A stretch of DNA of 64,000 nucleotides from Telmatobacter sp. DSM 110680 (GCF_039994875.1 NZ_CP121196.1:4278001-4342000); one strand, 5' to 3'. Positions 9,443 to 18,265 are shown, numbered from the stretch's first letter. Notes: generated by a model not told the origin, from the letters alone. A program made the numbers and translations.

Positions 9443-12184
9443 CTATTGGTAGACGCCAACCTTTTTGAAGTCGCCACCTTTTACGATGTTGAGCGCGGTG
9501 GGATCGACGTGATGCTTGAACGCGTCGTTGACCTGCTGCGGAGTAAGCGCGGCTACGGCGGCTTCGAGTTTCGCATCCCACTGCATGGTGCGTCCCCAGT
9601 ATTCGCGACTGATGAGAAGCGAGGCGATGGAGCCTTCTTCAGAGCGCTGCACGGTGCGCTCATCGAGCCAGGTTTTCTTGGCCTTCTCGACCTCATCCGC
9701 GGTGAAACCGTCCTTGAGTGCGAGAGCTAATTCCTCGTTGAAGTCGGCTTCGACCTTGGGCATGTTCTGCGGGGCGGCAATCGCGAAGCCGATCATAGCG
9801 GCAGAATCATCTTCGGTCGGGATCTGAAACTGAGTACCGGCGCCATAGCTGAGGCCGTCTTTGACACGGATGCGCCGGAAGATGCGTGAATTGGGCGAGC
9901 CACCAAACACCATGCCCGCGATAGTGACAGCGGCGTAGTCGGGATCGGTGTCTTTCATCTTCAGAGGTATTCCGGCCAGGAAGAGGCCATTCTGCTTGTC
10001 CGGTGTTTCGATCTTGTGGTTGACTGCTTCGACCTTCGTGTAGGAATCGGTCACGCGATGGTAGGGACTAGGGCTTTTCCAGTCGCCAAAGAGTTCGGTG
10101 ACAAGTTTGCGCATTGCTTCGGGATCGAATTGACCGCTCAGAACTATCTCGCCATCGCCGGGACCGTAGAACTGCTGATAGAAGCTACGTACCTGGTCGA
10201 GGGTAACTTTTTTGTCGTCTTCGATCTGTTCATCGAGAGTAGAGACATAGTGGACATGGCCGCGTGGGAACTCAGAGTTGAGATGACGGAAAAGATCGAG
10301 CTGCACGAGGTTGTTGGGCTCGGTCTTCCCTTCTTCCGCGCTGGCGATGCGCTGCTGACGAACCTGTTCGAACTCAGTCTCGGGGAATGATGGTTCGCGG
10401 AGAAGTTCGCGGACCAAGCGCAAAGACTCGGCTAGATTGGCGTCGAGGGTGCGGATGCTGGCATTGGCCTCGGTGACGCCGCCGGTGACGCTGATCTGTG
10501 CTTTCAGTTTGTCGGTTGCGTCTTGAATCTGCTGACGGTTCTTATTCTTGGTGCCGCGCATCAGGAGCGCACCGGCGATTTCGGCTTGAGTGATTTTGCC
10601 GAAGAGAGATTTTTCATCGCCAAAGTGCATGTTGATGCGGGCTACGACGGTTCCACCACGCGTCTTCTTGGGGAACATGACGAGCTTGATGCCGTTGGGA
10701 AGCTTGGCGCGTACAATTCGGGCTTCAATGTTCTGCGGGGTAGGATCGAAAGTCTCACCCTCTTGGATGGTTGCACCCCCCTTGTAGTCTTTGAAGACTG
10801 TGGCGAGATCAGGAGTGGCGGGAATCACGGCACGATCAGGAGTGGCCGTGGGTAGGAATTCGCCTTCGGTGCGATTAGACGATTTGAGGTAGGCCTTGGC
10901 GACGCGGGTTACGTCTTCAGGCTTCACCTTGGCGACTTCATCGCGATTGAGGAATAGGCCTCGCCAGTCGCCCTGGCCGATGGATCTGCCAAGAATGATG
11001 GAGACGGTCTGCGAGTTGGTGAGGGCAAGCTCAATGTTCTTGAGGATACGGCCCTTGGCACGATCGACTTCCTCTTGCGTGGGAGGGTTTGCGGCAAAAC
11101 CCTCGACGACTTTGATGAGCGTCTGCTGCGCATCGTCGATGGACTGATCGGGCTTGAGCTGCGCAAAGGCTTCGGCGACACCGGGATCGTGCATGCCATC
11201 GGCGCTCATGTTAGTGGAGACGGCCTTCTTGGTATCGACCAGTTCCTTATAGAGACGGCCAGTCTGCGGTGCGCCAAGAATTTGAGCGGCAACTTCGAGT
11301 GCTGCGGCATCGGGGTGAAGAGCGGCAGGAATGTGGTAAACGACAACGATGGCCTGAATATTTCCTACGCGGCGGAGAAGGACGGAGCGCTCGCCTTCCT
11401 GGGTCGGCTCTGAGACGTAAGGCTGCTTGAGGACGCGATCGGGTTTAGGAAGCGCACCGATGGTCTCAGCGACCATGGCAAGAGCCTTGGATTCATCGAA
11501 CTGTCCTGCGATCACGAGGTCCGCATTGTCGGGCTGGTAATACTTCTTGTAGAAGACTTCGAGGTTCTCCGCCGGTACCCGTTCAACATCGGTACGGTTG
11601 CCAATGACGGTTTTACCGTAGTTGTGGAAGTTGTAGGCCGAGGCGAGGACGCGTTCCTCAAGCACCTCAACCGGGTTGTTCTCACCGGCTTCCATTTCGT
11701 TGCGAACTACCGTCATTTCTGTATCGAGATCTTTTTTGTTCATGGGCATGCGAGCCATGCGATCGGCTTCAAGGCCGAGGGCCCAGCGCAGATTCTCGTC
11801 GCTGGCGTTGAAGGTCTCAAAGTACATGGTCTGGTCGTAATCGGTTGTGCCGTTGAATGATCCGCCTGCCCTGTCGGTGAGTTCCTTGAATAGCTCGTGG
11901 CCAGTGGTCGAGGTCTTGAAGGTCATGTGCTCGAGGAGGTGAGCCATGCCGGTTTCGCCGTATCCCTCGTTCCGCGAACCCACGTGATAGACCACATTCA
12001 CAGTGGTTTTGGGCTTGGAGTTGTCAGGGAACAGGAGGACATGAAGACCGTTCGGAAAGGAATACTCTGTGACGCCTTCGATGGAAGTAACCTTCTGGAC
12101 GCCGGGCGGCAATGTCTGTGCAAAGGTTGCGGCGGCAAGAGCGATTACACAAGAGGTTAGGACTAGCAGTCTTTTAAGGCCCAT
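9443..12184 (-). CDS. M16 family zinc metallopeptidase, exported
   Basis: A pitrilysin/insulinase-type peptidase of 913 residues. The signal peptide spans about 1-22 (ending AAATFAQ), so it probably acts in the periplasm. The inverted zinc motif HLLEH is at residues 82-86, and the third ligand Glu is expected at about 163 in VRNEME. The chain holds two M16 units. The N-terminal one carries the zinc site. The C-terminal one (from about 480, with ARIVRAKLPNGIKLVMFP) lacks HxxEH, as in the fused active/inactive arrangement of pitrilysin-like enzymes. Its substrates are probably small peptides or signal-peptide fragments, inferred from the family. AAGGTG lies about 10 bases before the ATG. It is a single gene with a gene-free region upstream. 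Confidence 0.93.
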   Translation of the reverse strand: MGLKRLLVLTSCVIALAAATFAQTLPPGVQKVTSIEGVTEYSFPNGLHVLLFPDNSKPKTTVNVVYHVGSRNEGYGETGMAHLLEHMTFKTSTTGHELFKELTDRAGGSFNGTTDYDQTMYFETFNASDENLRWALGLEADRMARMPMNKKDLDTEMTVVRNEMEAGENNPVEVLEERVLASAYNFHNYGKTVIGNRTDVERVPAENLEVFYKKYYQPDNADLVIAGQFDESKALAMVAETIGALPKPDRVLKQPYVSEPTQEGERSVLLRRVGNIQAIVVVYHIPAALHPDAAALEVAAQILGAPQTGRLYKELVDTKKAVSTNMSADGMHDPGVAEAFAQLKPDQSIDDAQQTLIKVVEGFAANPPTQEEVDRAKGRILKNIELALTNSQTVSIILGRSIGQGDWRGLFLNRDEVAKVKPEDVTRVAKAYLKSSNRTEGEFLPTATPDRAVIPATPDLATVFKDYKGGATIQEGETFDPTPQNIEARIVRAKLPNGIKLVMFPKKTRGGTVVARINMHFGDEKSLFGKITQAEIAGALLMRGTKNKNRQQIQDATDKLKAQISVTGGVTEANASIRTLDANLAESLRLVRELLREPSFPETEFEQVRQQRIASAEEGKTEPNNLVQLDLFRHLNSEFPRGHVHYVSTLDEQIEDDKKVTLDQVRSFYQQFYGPGDGEIVLSGQFDPEAMRKLVTELFGDWKSPSPYHRVTDSYTKVEAVNHKIETPDKQNGLFLAGIPLKMKDTDPDYAAVTIAGMVFGGSPNSRIFRRIRVKDGLSYGAGTQFQIPTEDDSAAMIGFAIAAPQNMPKVEADFNEELALALKDGFTADEVEKAKKTWLDERTVQRSEEGSIASLLISREYWGRTMQWDAKLEAAVAALTPQQVNDAFKHHVDPTALNIVKGGDFKKVGVYQ

Positions 12185-12298
12185 GGGTTCAATTCACCTT
12201 TCAGCGGATTGCTGAATTATAGCGAGTGAACGGGGAACGGGGCGCTGAATTCATAATGACTCGTGTGAGGGAATCTGTCGTCAGTTTGTGTTCGGAGC

Positions 12299-12337
12299 AA
12301 AAAATCGCCCCCGAAGGAACTCTTCGCTTCGGAGGCG
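12299..12337 (-). terminator. Terminator-like hairpin on the minus strand
   Basis: An 11-position stem (12306-12316 with 12327-12337, one C/A mismatch) is followed on the minus strand by A and then six T (12304-12299). No protein gene ends here. It would stop minus-strand transcripts coming from the candidate small RNA region before they reach the M16 peptidase gene. Confidence 0.65.
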
Positions 12338-12375
12338 CTTGCTTTGGAATACTCAAGAAACACAAGATGAAGACG

Positions 12376-12427
12376 GGGACCAGTAGCTGGCACTGGAGGT
12401 CGGTAGTACGCAGCTACTGGCGATCCC
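12376..12427. repeat. Long hairpin next to the candidate small RNA
   Basis: CCAGTAGCTG (12380-12389) pairs perfectly with CAGCTACTGG (12411-12420). GGGA/TCCC (12376-12379 with 12424-12427) extends the stem past a three-base bulge. It lies between the two terminator-like hairpins and encodes no protein. Its role is unknown. Confidence 0.6.
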
Positions 12428-12431
12428 AATT

Positions 12432-12618
12432 AAAACGAAGCTAGCCGCGGCTTCCCCTTTCCACTGCCGCCTCGTACCACCCGGCTCAAAGGAAGTCTTC
12501 TTACGGGCTTCCGAACCTTGGTGACAAATGAAGTTTCGCCCAAGTCGTTCCGGCGCTCCGTGACGGCTGTCACACAGCATTGTGGGAAACGCAGGTGGAC
12601 ATGGATTTGGTTCTCCTG
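12432..12618 (-). ncRNA. Candidate structured small RNA, about 187 nt, 6S-like
   Basis: No protein-like frame fits this interval, but every element of a small RNA gene is visible on the minus strand. A -35/-10 pair lies just upstream (12647-12652 and 12625-12630). A long-range closing stem joins the 5' part (TTTCCCAC, AA bulge, TGCTGT; near 12589) to the 3' part (GCGGCAGTGGAAA; near 12458). Internal hairpins include GTGAC/GTCAC, CTTGG/CCAAG, and GGTTCGGAAG with CTTCC-TTT-GAGCC. A terminal hairpin GAAGC/GCTTC (12450-12454, 12437-12441) is followed by G and TTTT. The length and the distal closing stem are what 6S RNA (an RNA polymerase regulator) would show, but I could not match the conserved primary sequence, so the family is a guess. 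Confidence 0.45.
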
Positions 12619-12624
12619 CCAGTT

Positions 12625-12652
12625 AATTTATCGAATCAAGCGGGTTTGACAA
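12625..12652 (-). promoter_or_regulatory. Sigma-70-type promoter candidate for the small RNA
   Basis: Read on the minus strand, TTGTCA (12652-12647) is followed after 16 bases by TAAATT (12630-12625), matching the consensus at 5 of 6 and 4 of 6 positions. The expected start is near 12618, just before the structured segment. Confidence 0.45.
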
Positions 12653-12707
12653 AGCGAGGCGCGGGCAAGAAAATCGGAGATTCACGGCGCCGAGGAAAGA
12701 CCCTTCC

Positions 12708-13607
12708 ATGACAACTCTTTTGAAGACAGATTTAGGCACGATTCCGCTGATCGGCCGAGGCAAAGTGCGTGATTTGTATGCGGTGGGCGATGCCCTGCTG
12801 ATGGTCGCAACAGACCGCATTTCGGCTTTCGATCATGTTCTCGGCACTGGGATTCCGGGCAAAGGCAAGATCCTGACGCAGCTTTCGTTGTTTTGGTTTG
12901 ATCTGGTGCGGGACATCGTGCCGAATCACCTGATCGCGACCGAAGTAAAGGATTTTCCGGCGGAGCTGCATCAGTATGCGGATCAGCTCGAGGGCCGATC
13001 GATGCTGGTGAAGCGCGCGCAGATGTTTCCAGTGGAATGCGTGGCGCGGGGATACATAGCGGGGTCGGGATGGAAAGAATACAAGGCCAGCGGAACAGTG
13101 TGCGGAGTCAAGTTGCCAGCGGGATTGCAGGATGGGTCGCAGTTGCCAGAGCCAATGTTTACTCCTTCGACCAAAAGTCAGGACGGAACGCATGATGAAA
13201 ATATTCCGTACACAGACGTAGAGACGGTTGTGGGCGTGGATGATGCGCATGAGTTGCGGCGGCTGACGCTGGCGATTTATGAAAAAGCCGGAAGACATGC
13301 GAAATCGAAGGGGCTGATACTGGCGGACACCAAGTTTGAATTTGGCCGAACGCAGGATGGGATTGTCTTAGCCGATGAAGTGCTGACGCCGGACTCTTCG
13401 CGCTTCTGGGAAGCATCAGGGTGGAAGCCTGGCGGGGCGCAGCCAAGTTTTGACAAGCAGTTTGTGCGCGACTACCTGGAAAGCATTCGATGGAACAAGC
13501 AAGCTCCGGCACCGAGTCTTCCTGACGATGTGGCGAAGCGTACACTCGAGAAATATCTCGAAGCATTTCGCCGGTTGACCGGACGGGAAATTGATGTGAC
13601 GGTCTAA
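12708..13607 (+). CDS. purC: Phosphoribosylaminoimidazole-succinocarboxamide synthase
   Basis: SAICAR synthetase of de novo purine synthesis; it joins aspartate to CAIR using ATP in the cytoplasm. At 299 residues it is the longer variety found in many non-enteric bacteria and yeast. Diagnostic stretches are GRGKVRDLYAVGD (ATP-grasp-like N-terminal strand), ATDRISAFDHVLGTGIPGKG, VECVARGYIAGSGWKEY and LADTKFEFG. GAGGAAAG lies about 9 bases before the ATG. It begins a plus-strand run of five closely packed genes, the next of which starts directly after its stop codon. A minus-strand candidate small RNA promoter lies about 60-80 bp upstream, so purC and that RNA may share a control region. Confidence 0.97.
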   Translation: MTTLLKTDLGTIPLIGRGKVRDLYAVGDALLMVATDRISAFDHVLGTGIPGKGKILTQLSLFWFDLVRDIVPNHLIATEVKDFPAELHQYADQLEGRSMLVKRAQMFPVECVARGYIAGSGWKEYKASGTVCGVKLPAGLQDGSQLPEPMFTPSTKSQDGTHDENIPYTDVETVVGVDDAHELRRLTLAIYEKAGRHAKSKGLILADTKFEFGRTQDGIVLADEVLTPDSSRFWEASGWKPGGAQPSFDKQFVRDYLESIRWNKQAPAPSLPDDVAKRTLEKYLEAFRRLTGREIDVTV

Positions 13608-14162
13608 ATGATGGATGGGATGACGCTCGTCGATTGGATTATTGTGGCGGTGCTTGTACTGGCCGTGCTGGCGGGATTTGCGCGCGGATTCTTTCGTTCC
13701 GCATTTTCGCTGGCTGGATTGGTTGTGGGGCTTTCACTGGCTGCATGGAACTACTGGCGCCTTGCACCGGTACTGAAGCCGTTGGTGCGATCGATTGAAG
13801 CTGCCGATGCGATAGCATTCATCATCATCGCGGTATTGGTGATGGTGGTGGCGGCCATCGCCGGATCACTCCTGGCGAAGCTCTTCGAGAAGGTGGGACT
13901 GGGTTGCCTGGACAGGCTGGCGGGTGGACTTTTCGGTTTCGTCCAGGGACTATTTTTTGTTTTGGTGGGAATTCTCGTTACGGTGGCGTTCTTCCCGCAA
14001 ACTGTGTGGTTGACTGAAGCGAAGTTACCAAGGTATTTCTTTGGTGCACTCCATGTGAGTATTCGCGTTACCCCGTCGCGGCTTTCAGATCGTGTGCGCA
14101 AGGAATTGCAGACGCTGGAATCGGAATCACAGAAATTGATCCATGAAGAGAAGAGCAAATAA
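13608..14162 (+). CDS. cvpA: CvpA family inner-membrane protein
   Basis: A protein of up to 184 residues with four hydrophobic segments: IIVAVLVLAVLAGFARG, AFSLAGLVVGLSLAAW, AIAFIIIAVLVMVVAAIAGSLLA, and LFGFVQGLFFVLVGILVTVAF. The opening MTLVDWIIVAVL and the GFARGFFRSAFSLAG motif are typical of CvpA (colicin V production) proteins. Two starts are possible: the ATG at 13608, abutting the purC stop, or the family-like Met at 13620. CvpA is often linked to purine genes (purF in E. coli), so the position after purC is in keeping. Its molecular role is unsettled; links to envelope integrity are known in enterics. Confidence 0.88.
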   Translation: MMDGMTLVDWIIVAVLVLAVLAGFARGFFRSAFSLAGLVVGLSLAAWNYWRLAPVLKPLVRSIEAADAIAFIIIAVLVMVVAAIAGSLLAKLFEKVGLGCLDRLAGGLFGFVQGLFFVLVGILVTVAFFPQTVWLTEAKLPRYFFGALHVSIRVTPSRLSDRVRKELQTLESESQKLIHEEKSK

Positions 14163-14218
14163 TTTTTCGCGGGCTGGAGCCTGCCGGTTGTGGCAATCTA
14201 ATAGAGCAAGAGGTTGAC

Positions 14219-14506
14219 GTGAGACGAGACCTGGACAGCCTGGTAACACAGATGCATTCCACCGGCATTCGTTATGAGGATGCCGTGAAAGAGTTTAAAA
14301 GACAGTATCTGCGCGAAGTGCTGGCGGCCAACAAGGGAAACCAGTGCAAGGCAGCAGAGGAACTGGGTATCCACAGGAATACACTCAGCCGCACGATGGC
14401 GGAACTGGGCATCAGCCTGGCGGAAATTCGCGCTGGGCTCAAGCGTCCACCACGCAGCGAACGTCCTATATTTGGAGCCGCACGCCAGGGCATACGCCAG
14501 GGCTGA
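14219..14506 (+). CDS. Fis-type helix-turn-helix regulator
   Basis: A small protein of 95 residues starting at GTG, with AGAGG 5 bases upstream. Residues about 20-62 form a Fis-family HTH (HTH_8): a helix leading into FKRQYLREVLAANKGN, then the recognition unit KAAEELGIHRNTLSRTM. The same fold ends NtrC-type activators, but no AAA+ or receiver domain is present here, so it is a stand-alone DNA-binding protein. It lies 56 bp after cvpA and next to a phosphatase gene. Targets are unknown; nucleoid or local regulation is inferred only from the family. Confidence 0.8.
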   Translation: MRRDLDSLVTQMHSTGIRYEDAVKEFKRQYLREVLAANKGNQCKAAEELGIHRNTLSRTMAELGISLAEIRAGLKRPPRSERPIFGAARQGIRQG

Positions 14507-14525
14507 GGCCGAGCTCCCCAACGGC

Positions 14526-15263
14526 ATGCAGACAACTCAGCAGAACAACGAAGCGCGAACAGCCATCGAAGACGGGTTTGCCTGGGATGCGCAGGACGCG
14601 TACTTGTTCGATATTGACGGCACGCTCTTGCGAAGCCGCGATCGCGTGCACTTTGACAGCTTTGCTACAACCTTGAGAGAAGTGATGGGGTTTGAAGTGT
14701 CCCTCGAAGGCGTGCCTCTGGCGGGAAACACGGATACCTCCATATTGCGCGAGGCTTGCGATCGCGCTGGAATCCCGGCGGATGTACTAGAGCCCCAGGT
14801 TGCTGCCATCCTTGAGGGCATGTGCCACAACGTAAGCGGCCGACGGAATGAGATGCATCCGGTCCTGATGCCGGGTGTCGAAAAAACGCTGAAGTATCTT
14901 GCCGATCGCGGCGCGACCCTGGGTGTGGCCACAGGGAACCTGGAGATGATTGGCTGGATCAAGGTGGAGCGGGCGGGAATTCGCGAATGGTTTCGTTTTG
15001 GAGGGTTCAGCGATCACTTTCCTGTTCGCTCGGAGCTGATCGGAAATGCGGCGGCAAAAGCTCGCGAATTAGCTGGTACGCATGCCAGCGTTTGTGTGGT
15101 GGGCGATACGCCGCGAGATATCGAAGCCGCGCATGCGAATGGGTTGCCGGTGATCGCGGTCGCGACTGGACACTTTACGTTTGACGAACTGCTGGAGCAC
15201 AAGCCCGAGGTGTGTGCGACAACGCTTGCTGATTTGCTGGCAATGACGCAGGGCGCGGCATGA
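14526..15263 (+). CDS. HAD-superfamily phosphatase (phosphoglycolate phosphatase-like)
   Basis: A hydrolase of 245 residues from the ATG at 14526. A TTG at 14472 would add 18 residues and overlap the upstream gene, which seems less likely. Motif I is FDIDGTLL, with Asp29 as nucleophile and Asp31 as acid. A cap domain follows (about 45-110), then VATGNLEMIG (motif II region, Thr), a Lys near 185, and motif IV VVGDTPRDIEAA with its two Asp. This is the subfamily that includes phosphoglycolate phosphatase and pyrophosphatase PpaX; the substrate cannot be fixed from sequence. The stop overlaps the start of the secretin gene by 4 bases (ATGA), so translation is probably coupled. Confidence 0.88.
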   Translation: MQTTQQNNEARTAIEDGFAWDAQDAYLFDIDGTLLRSRDRVHFDSFATTLREVMGFEVSLEGVPLAGNTDTSILREACDRAGIPADVLEPQVAAILEGMCHNVSGRRNEMHPVLMPGVEKTLKYLADRGATLGVATGNLEMIGWIKVERAGIREWFRFGGFSDHFPVRSELIGNAAAKARELAGTHASVCVVGDTPRDIEAAHANGLPVIAVATGHFTFDELLEHKPEVCATTLADLLAMTQGAA

Positions 15264-17188
15264 TGACGGTTCGGCGCAAATTTGGACCTGTTCTTGCAGC
15301 CGTGCTATTGGCGGCGGTTGCGGGCGCACAGCAAACGCCGACACCGGCTTCGCCAAGTGGCACCCCGCCTGCCACGGATGCGCAAGCAAACGACAACAGC
15401 CCTGCCAGGAATATCACGGGTAAGGAACGTAGGCGCGCGACCAAGCTTTATCTCGAAGCGTCTAAACTGTTCCAGAAAGAGCAGTATGACGCCGCGATTC
15501 GTGACTACGAAGAGGCTGCGAAGCTTGACCCGGAGAATCCCAACTATGCCGCAGCCACAGAGGTAGCGCGCAGCCACGCGGTCACGGAACTGATCCAGAC
15601 GGCTGCGAAGGCGCGGATACGCGGTGACAAGACCGCCGAAGAAACAGCACTGCGAAGAGCCTCTGAACTGGATCCAAAGAACATTGGCGTGGCGGAGCAC
15701 CTCCGCGAGATGGCTGCCGATGCAGCGGAAGCACAAACCAAGCCCTTGTACGAAGCCGGACCGGATTCCCTCGCTCCTGCTCCGATGCTGCAACCGATTG
15801 CGGGAACGCATAGTTTTCATCTCAAAACGGACCGACGCACGGCGATACAGACGGTGTATCGGTCGTACGGCATTGAAGCATCGGTCGATCAGAGCGTGAC
15901 GGGACCGCCGGTACGGTTTGATTTGGATGACGCAGATTTCAGACAAGCGACCCAGGCGGTGAATATGGCTACCGACTCTTTCACAGTCCCTCTGGATGCG
16001 CATCGCGCACTGGTGGCCAAAGACACGCGTGAGAATCGCCAGCAGTTTATGCGGCAGGAGTTCGAAACGATCTACCTGGGCGGCATGACGACCACAGAAA
16101 TGACCGATATCGGGAACATGGCCAAACAGGTGTTCCAGGCGCAGCAGGTGGTAGTGGAGCAGAGCGCGGGCACGCTGACGATTCGCGCTACGACCGACAA
16201 GCTGAACGCTTTCAACGAGACACTGCGCCAACTTCTGGATGGACGAAGCCAGGTACTCCTGGATATCAAGCTGATTCAACTCGCGCACAATAATTCCCGC
16301 AATACCGGCGTGCAGCCTCCGCAACAGATCACGGCATTCAACGTATACGCGGAAGAGCAAGCAATTCTGAATCAGAACCAGGCTCTTGTGCAGCAGATTA
16401 TCTCTTCGGGGCTGGCGGCGCCGGGGGACACGCTGACGATTCTGGGAATTCTGCTGGCGTCGGGGCAGGTTTCAAGTTCGATTTTTCAAAATGGAATTGT
16501 GCTGTTCGGCGGGGGATTAACACTTTCCGGCGTAACACCGGCGCCTGTTGCCATCAATCTAAAGCTGAATTCGTCGGAGTCGCGCGAACTGGATGCAGTG
16601 CAAATGCGGCTCGGTGACGGCGAAGAGGGCACGCTGAAGAGCGGCTCCCGTTATCCAATTGAGACTTCACAGTACTCGAACCTCGGCACGGGGGGAATCA
16701 ACATTCCGGGACTGACGACGGCGGGTACATCCGGAGCGCTGAGTTCGCTGCTGTCGCAATTGAACACGGGAGCGCAGACGATTCCCCAGGTCGAGTACCA
16801 GGATCTTGGGCTCACTTTCAAGGCCACTCCGCGGGTGATTCGCAGCGGCGAGGTAGCGCTGACGATGGATCTAAAGATCACGGCGCTCGGTGGTTCGGCG
16901 TTGAATGGCGTACCGATTCTGAATAATCGCAGCTACTCCGGCGTCGTGACGCTCAAGGAGGGTTCGGGTGTGGTGGTTGTGAGTTCGGTGGACAAGGAAG
17001 AGAGCCGCGCGCTAAGCGGACTGCCGGGTTTGACCGAGATTCCGGGGTTAAATCAGATTACCGACACGGATGTGCAGCGGAACTACGCGAGCCTCTTAAT
17101 CATCGTTACACCACGGGTGGTACGCAGTACGCAGGCAGCGGGACATTCGCCCGTGTTGCGCATCGAGCGGGGATCGACGACTCAGTAA
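15260..17188 (+). CDS. Secretin (GspD/PilQ type) with N-terminal TPR
   Basis: An outer-membrane pore-forming secretin of 642 residues. A signal peptide (about 1-23, ending AVAGA) and a Pro/Ala-rich linker lead to one or more TPR units (about 57-150, with KLFQKEQYDAAIRDYEEAAK). Next is a secretin N-terminal region with HSFHLKTDRRTAIQTVYR and an LTIRATTDKLNAFNE N1-like fold, then the secretin core (about 330-625). The core contains QVEYQDLGLTFKATPRV, SGVVTLKEG and the C-terminal NYASLLIIVTPRVV. Other parts of a type II secretion or type IV pilus machine are not next to it, so it may serve a system encoded elsewhere. It ends the plus-strand run begun by purC and is followed by a strong terminator. 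Confidence 0.9.
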   Translation: MMTVRRKFGPVLAAVLLAAVAGAQQTPTPASPSGTPPATDAQANDNSPARNITGKERRRATKLYLEASKLFQKEQYDAAIRDYEEAAKLDPENPNYAAATEVARSHAVTELIQTAAKARIRGDKTAEETALRRASELDPKNIGVAEHLREMAADAAEAQTKPLYEAGPDSLAPAPMLQPIAGTHSFHLKTDRRTAIQTVYRSYGIEASVDQSVTGPPVRFDLDDADFRQATQAVNMATDSFTVPLDAHRALVAKDTRENRQQFMRQEFETIYLGGMTTTEMTDIGNMAKQVFQAQQVVVEQSAGTLTIRATTDKLNAFNETLRQLLDGRSQVLLDIKLIQLAHNNSRNTGVQPPQQITAFNVYAEEQAILNQNQALVQQIISSGLAAPGDTLTILGILLASGQVSSSIFQNGIVLFGGGLTLSGVTPAPVAINLKLNSSESRELDAVQMRLGDGEEGTLKSGSRYPIETSQYSNLGTGGINIPGLTTAGTSGALSSLLSQLNTGAQTIPQVEYQDLGLTFKATPRVIRSGEVALTMDLKITALGGSALNGVPILNNRSYSGVVTLKEGSGVVVVSSVDKEESRALSGLPGLTEIPGLNQITDTDVQRNYASLLIIVTPRVVRSTQAAGHSPVLRIERGSTTQ

Positions 17189-17200
17189 GGCGCATGTTCG

Positions 17201-17248
17201 AAATAAAAGCCCCCAGATGAGTTGAGTCTCTTCGGGGGGCTTTTATTT
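17201..17248. terminator. Bidirectional rho-independent terminator
   Basis: A 14-bp perfect inverted repeat (17201-17214 with 17235-17248) has a GGGGG/CCCCC core flanked by A-rich and T-rich arms (CTTTTATTT on each strand). It lies between the convergent secretin and DsbA-like genes and suits both. Confidence 0.92.
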
Positions 17249-17278
17249 CCGCTGCACAGAATCCATCGTGATCTGAAT

Positions 17279-18265
17279 CTATTGCGTGACGCCGTCCGCT
17301 TTTGCTTGAAACTCGATGATCTGCTTAAGGGTTTCGTAGGGTGCATTGGCGGCCACTTCGCGGCCGTTGATCACCAGGGTTGGCACGGATGCAATCTGCA
17401 GATCCTTACTGAGCGCAATGGAGGAATCGACGACAGCCTTGGTTTCTGGCGAAGAGGCGCAGGCTGAGACTTTTGCCGGATCGAGGCCGGCTTTAGTTGC
17501 AGCGCTGTTGAGGGTCAATGTTGCGCCGTCAGCGGTTCCAAGGCCATCCTGACCGTCGAAAACCGCTGCCGCGAATTGAAAGAAAGCGGAGCTGCCGGCT
17601 AGCTTGGCTACGCAGGCTCCATACGCGGCAGCAGTTACGGATTGAGGGTGAATTGAAGGGAGCGGATCGTTCTGGAACACGATGCGCGCTTTAGGAAAAT
17701 CTGCGACCAGCTTTTCCATGTTGGCCTGTGCAGCCTTGCAATGGGGGCATTGGAAGTCAGCGAACTCGACGAGTTCGAGATCCTTCGACGCCGAACCACG
17801 ATAAGGTCCGTCGGCACGTTGCTGGAGAATGGCGCGATTGGCGGCGAAGGGATGCTCGCCGAAGGAAATGATCTTCTCCCCGACAATGATGTGCTTTTGA
17901 TCGGGCGTGGTGAAGAAGCCGAAGCGATAGGGTTGCTGTTTGCCGCTTTTGTCGCCGACGTAGACGATGACCTTGCTCATCCCGGTGATCTCGGTTTTCT
18001 GGATGGCCTGCACCTGCCACATCGCGTTTTGGTCAAAGCCCAAGTTGGCCTGCATGAATGCGTTGACTACATCCTTGGTGGGCGATGTCGCGGTGAAGTC
18101 TGCCGGATCGGGCGCAGGAAAAACGGGTGCGGCGGCAGGGGCTGCCGGGGCCGAGGCTGCATCGGGCGTAGCGGGAGTCTGATCCTGCGCAAAGACACGA
18201 TTCACAGGAGAAAAAAGCAGGGCCAATGCGGTTATAACGGCCAGTCGAGCGGAATTACGGATCAA
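17279..18265 (-). CDS. DsbA-family thioredoxin-fold protein, exported
   Basis: A periplasmic thiol-disulfide protein of 328 residues. Order: signal peptide (about 1-26, ending RVFAQ), an Ala/Pro-rich linker (30-53), an N-terminal domain (about 60-155), and a thioredoxin-like domain with active site CPHC at residues 173-176 in the context FADFQCPHCKAAQ. The cis-Pro segment is SVPTLVING near residue 297. CPHC is the E. coli DsbA sequence. The long inserted segment with YGACVAKLAGSSAFFQF is like other DsbA-type or DsbG-like proteins in which the helical insert is retained. Oxidation or isomerisation of exported proteins is inferred. It is the last of three close minus-strand genes with nadE and the sugar transferase. 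Confidence 0.9.
   Translation of the reverse strand: MIRNSARLAVITALALLFSPVNRVFAQDQTPATPDAASAPAAPAAAPVFPAPDPADFTATSPTKDVVNAFMQANLGFDQNAMWQVQAIQKTEITGMSKVIVYVGDKSGKQQPYRFGFFTTPDQKHIIVGEKIISFGEHPFAANRAILQQRADGPYRGSASKDLELVEFADFQCPHCKAAQANMEKLVADFPKARIVFQNDPLPSIHPQSVTAAAYGACVAKLAGSSAFFQFAAAVFDGQDGLGTADGATLTLNSAATKAGLDPAKVSACASSPETKAVVDSSIALSKDLQIASVPTLVINGREVAANAPYETLKQIIEFQAKADGVTQ

Noticed and set aside
12353..12580. 75-codon minus-strand frame in the purC-upstream region
   Set aside because: Covered by the hairpins of the candidate small RNA; Ser-rich, not protein-like.
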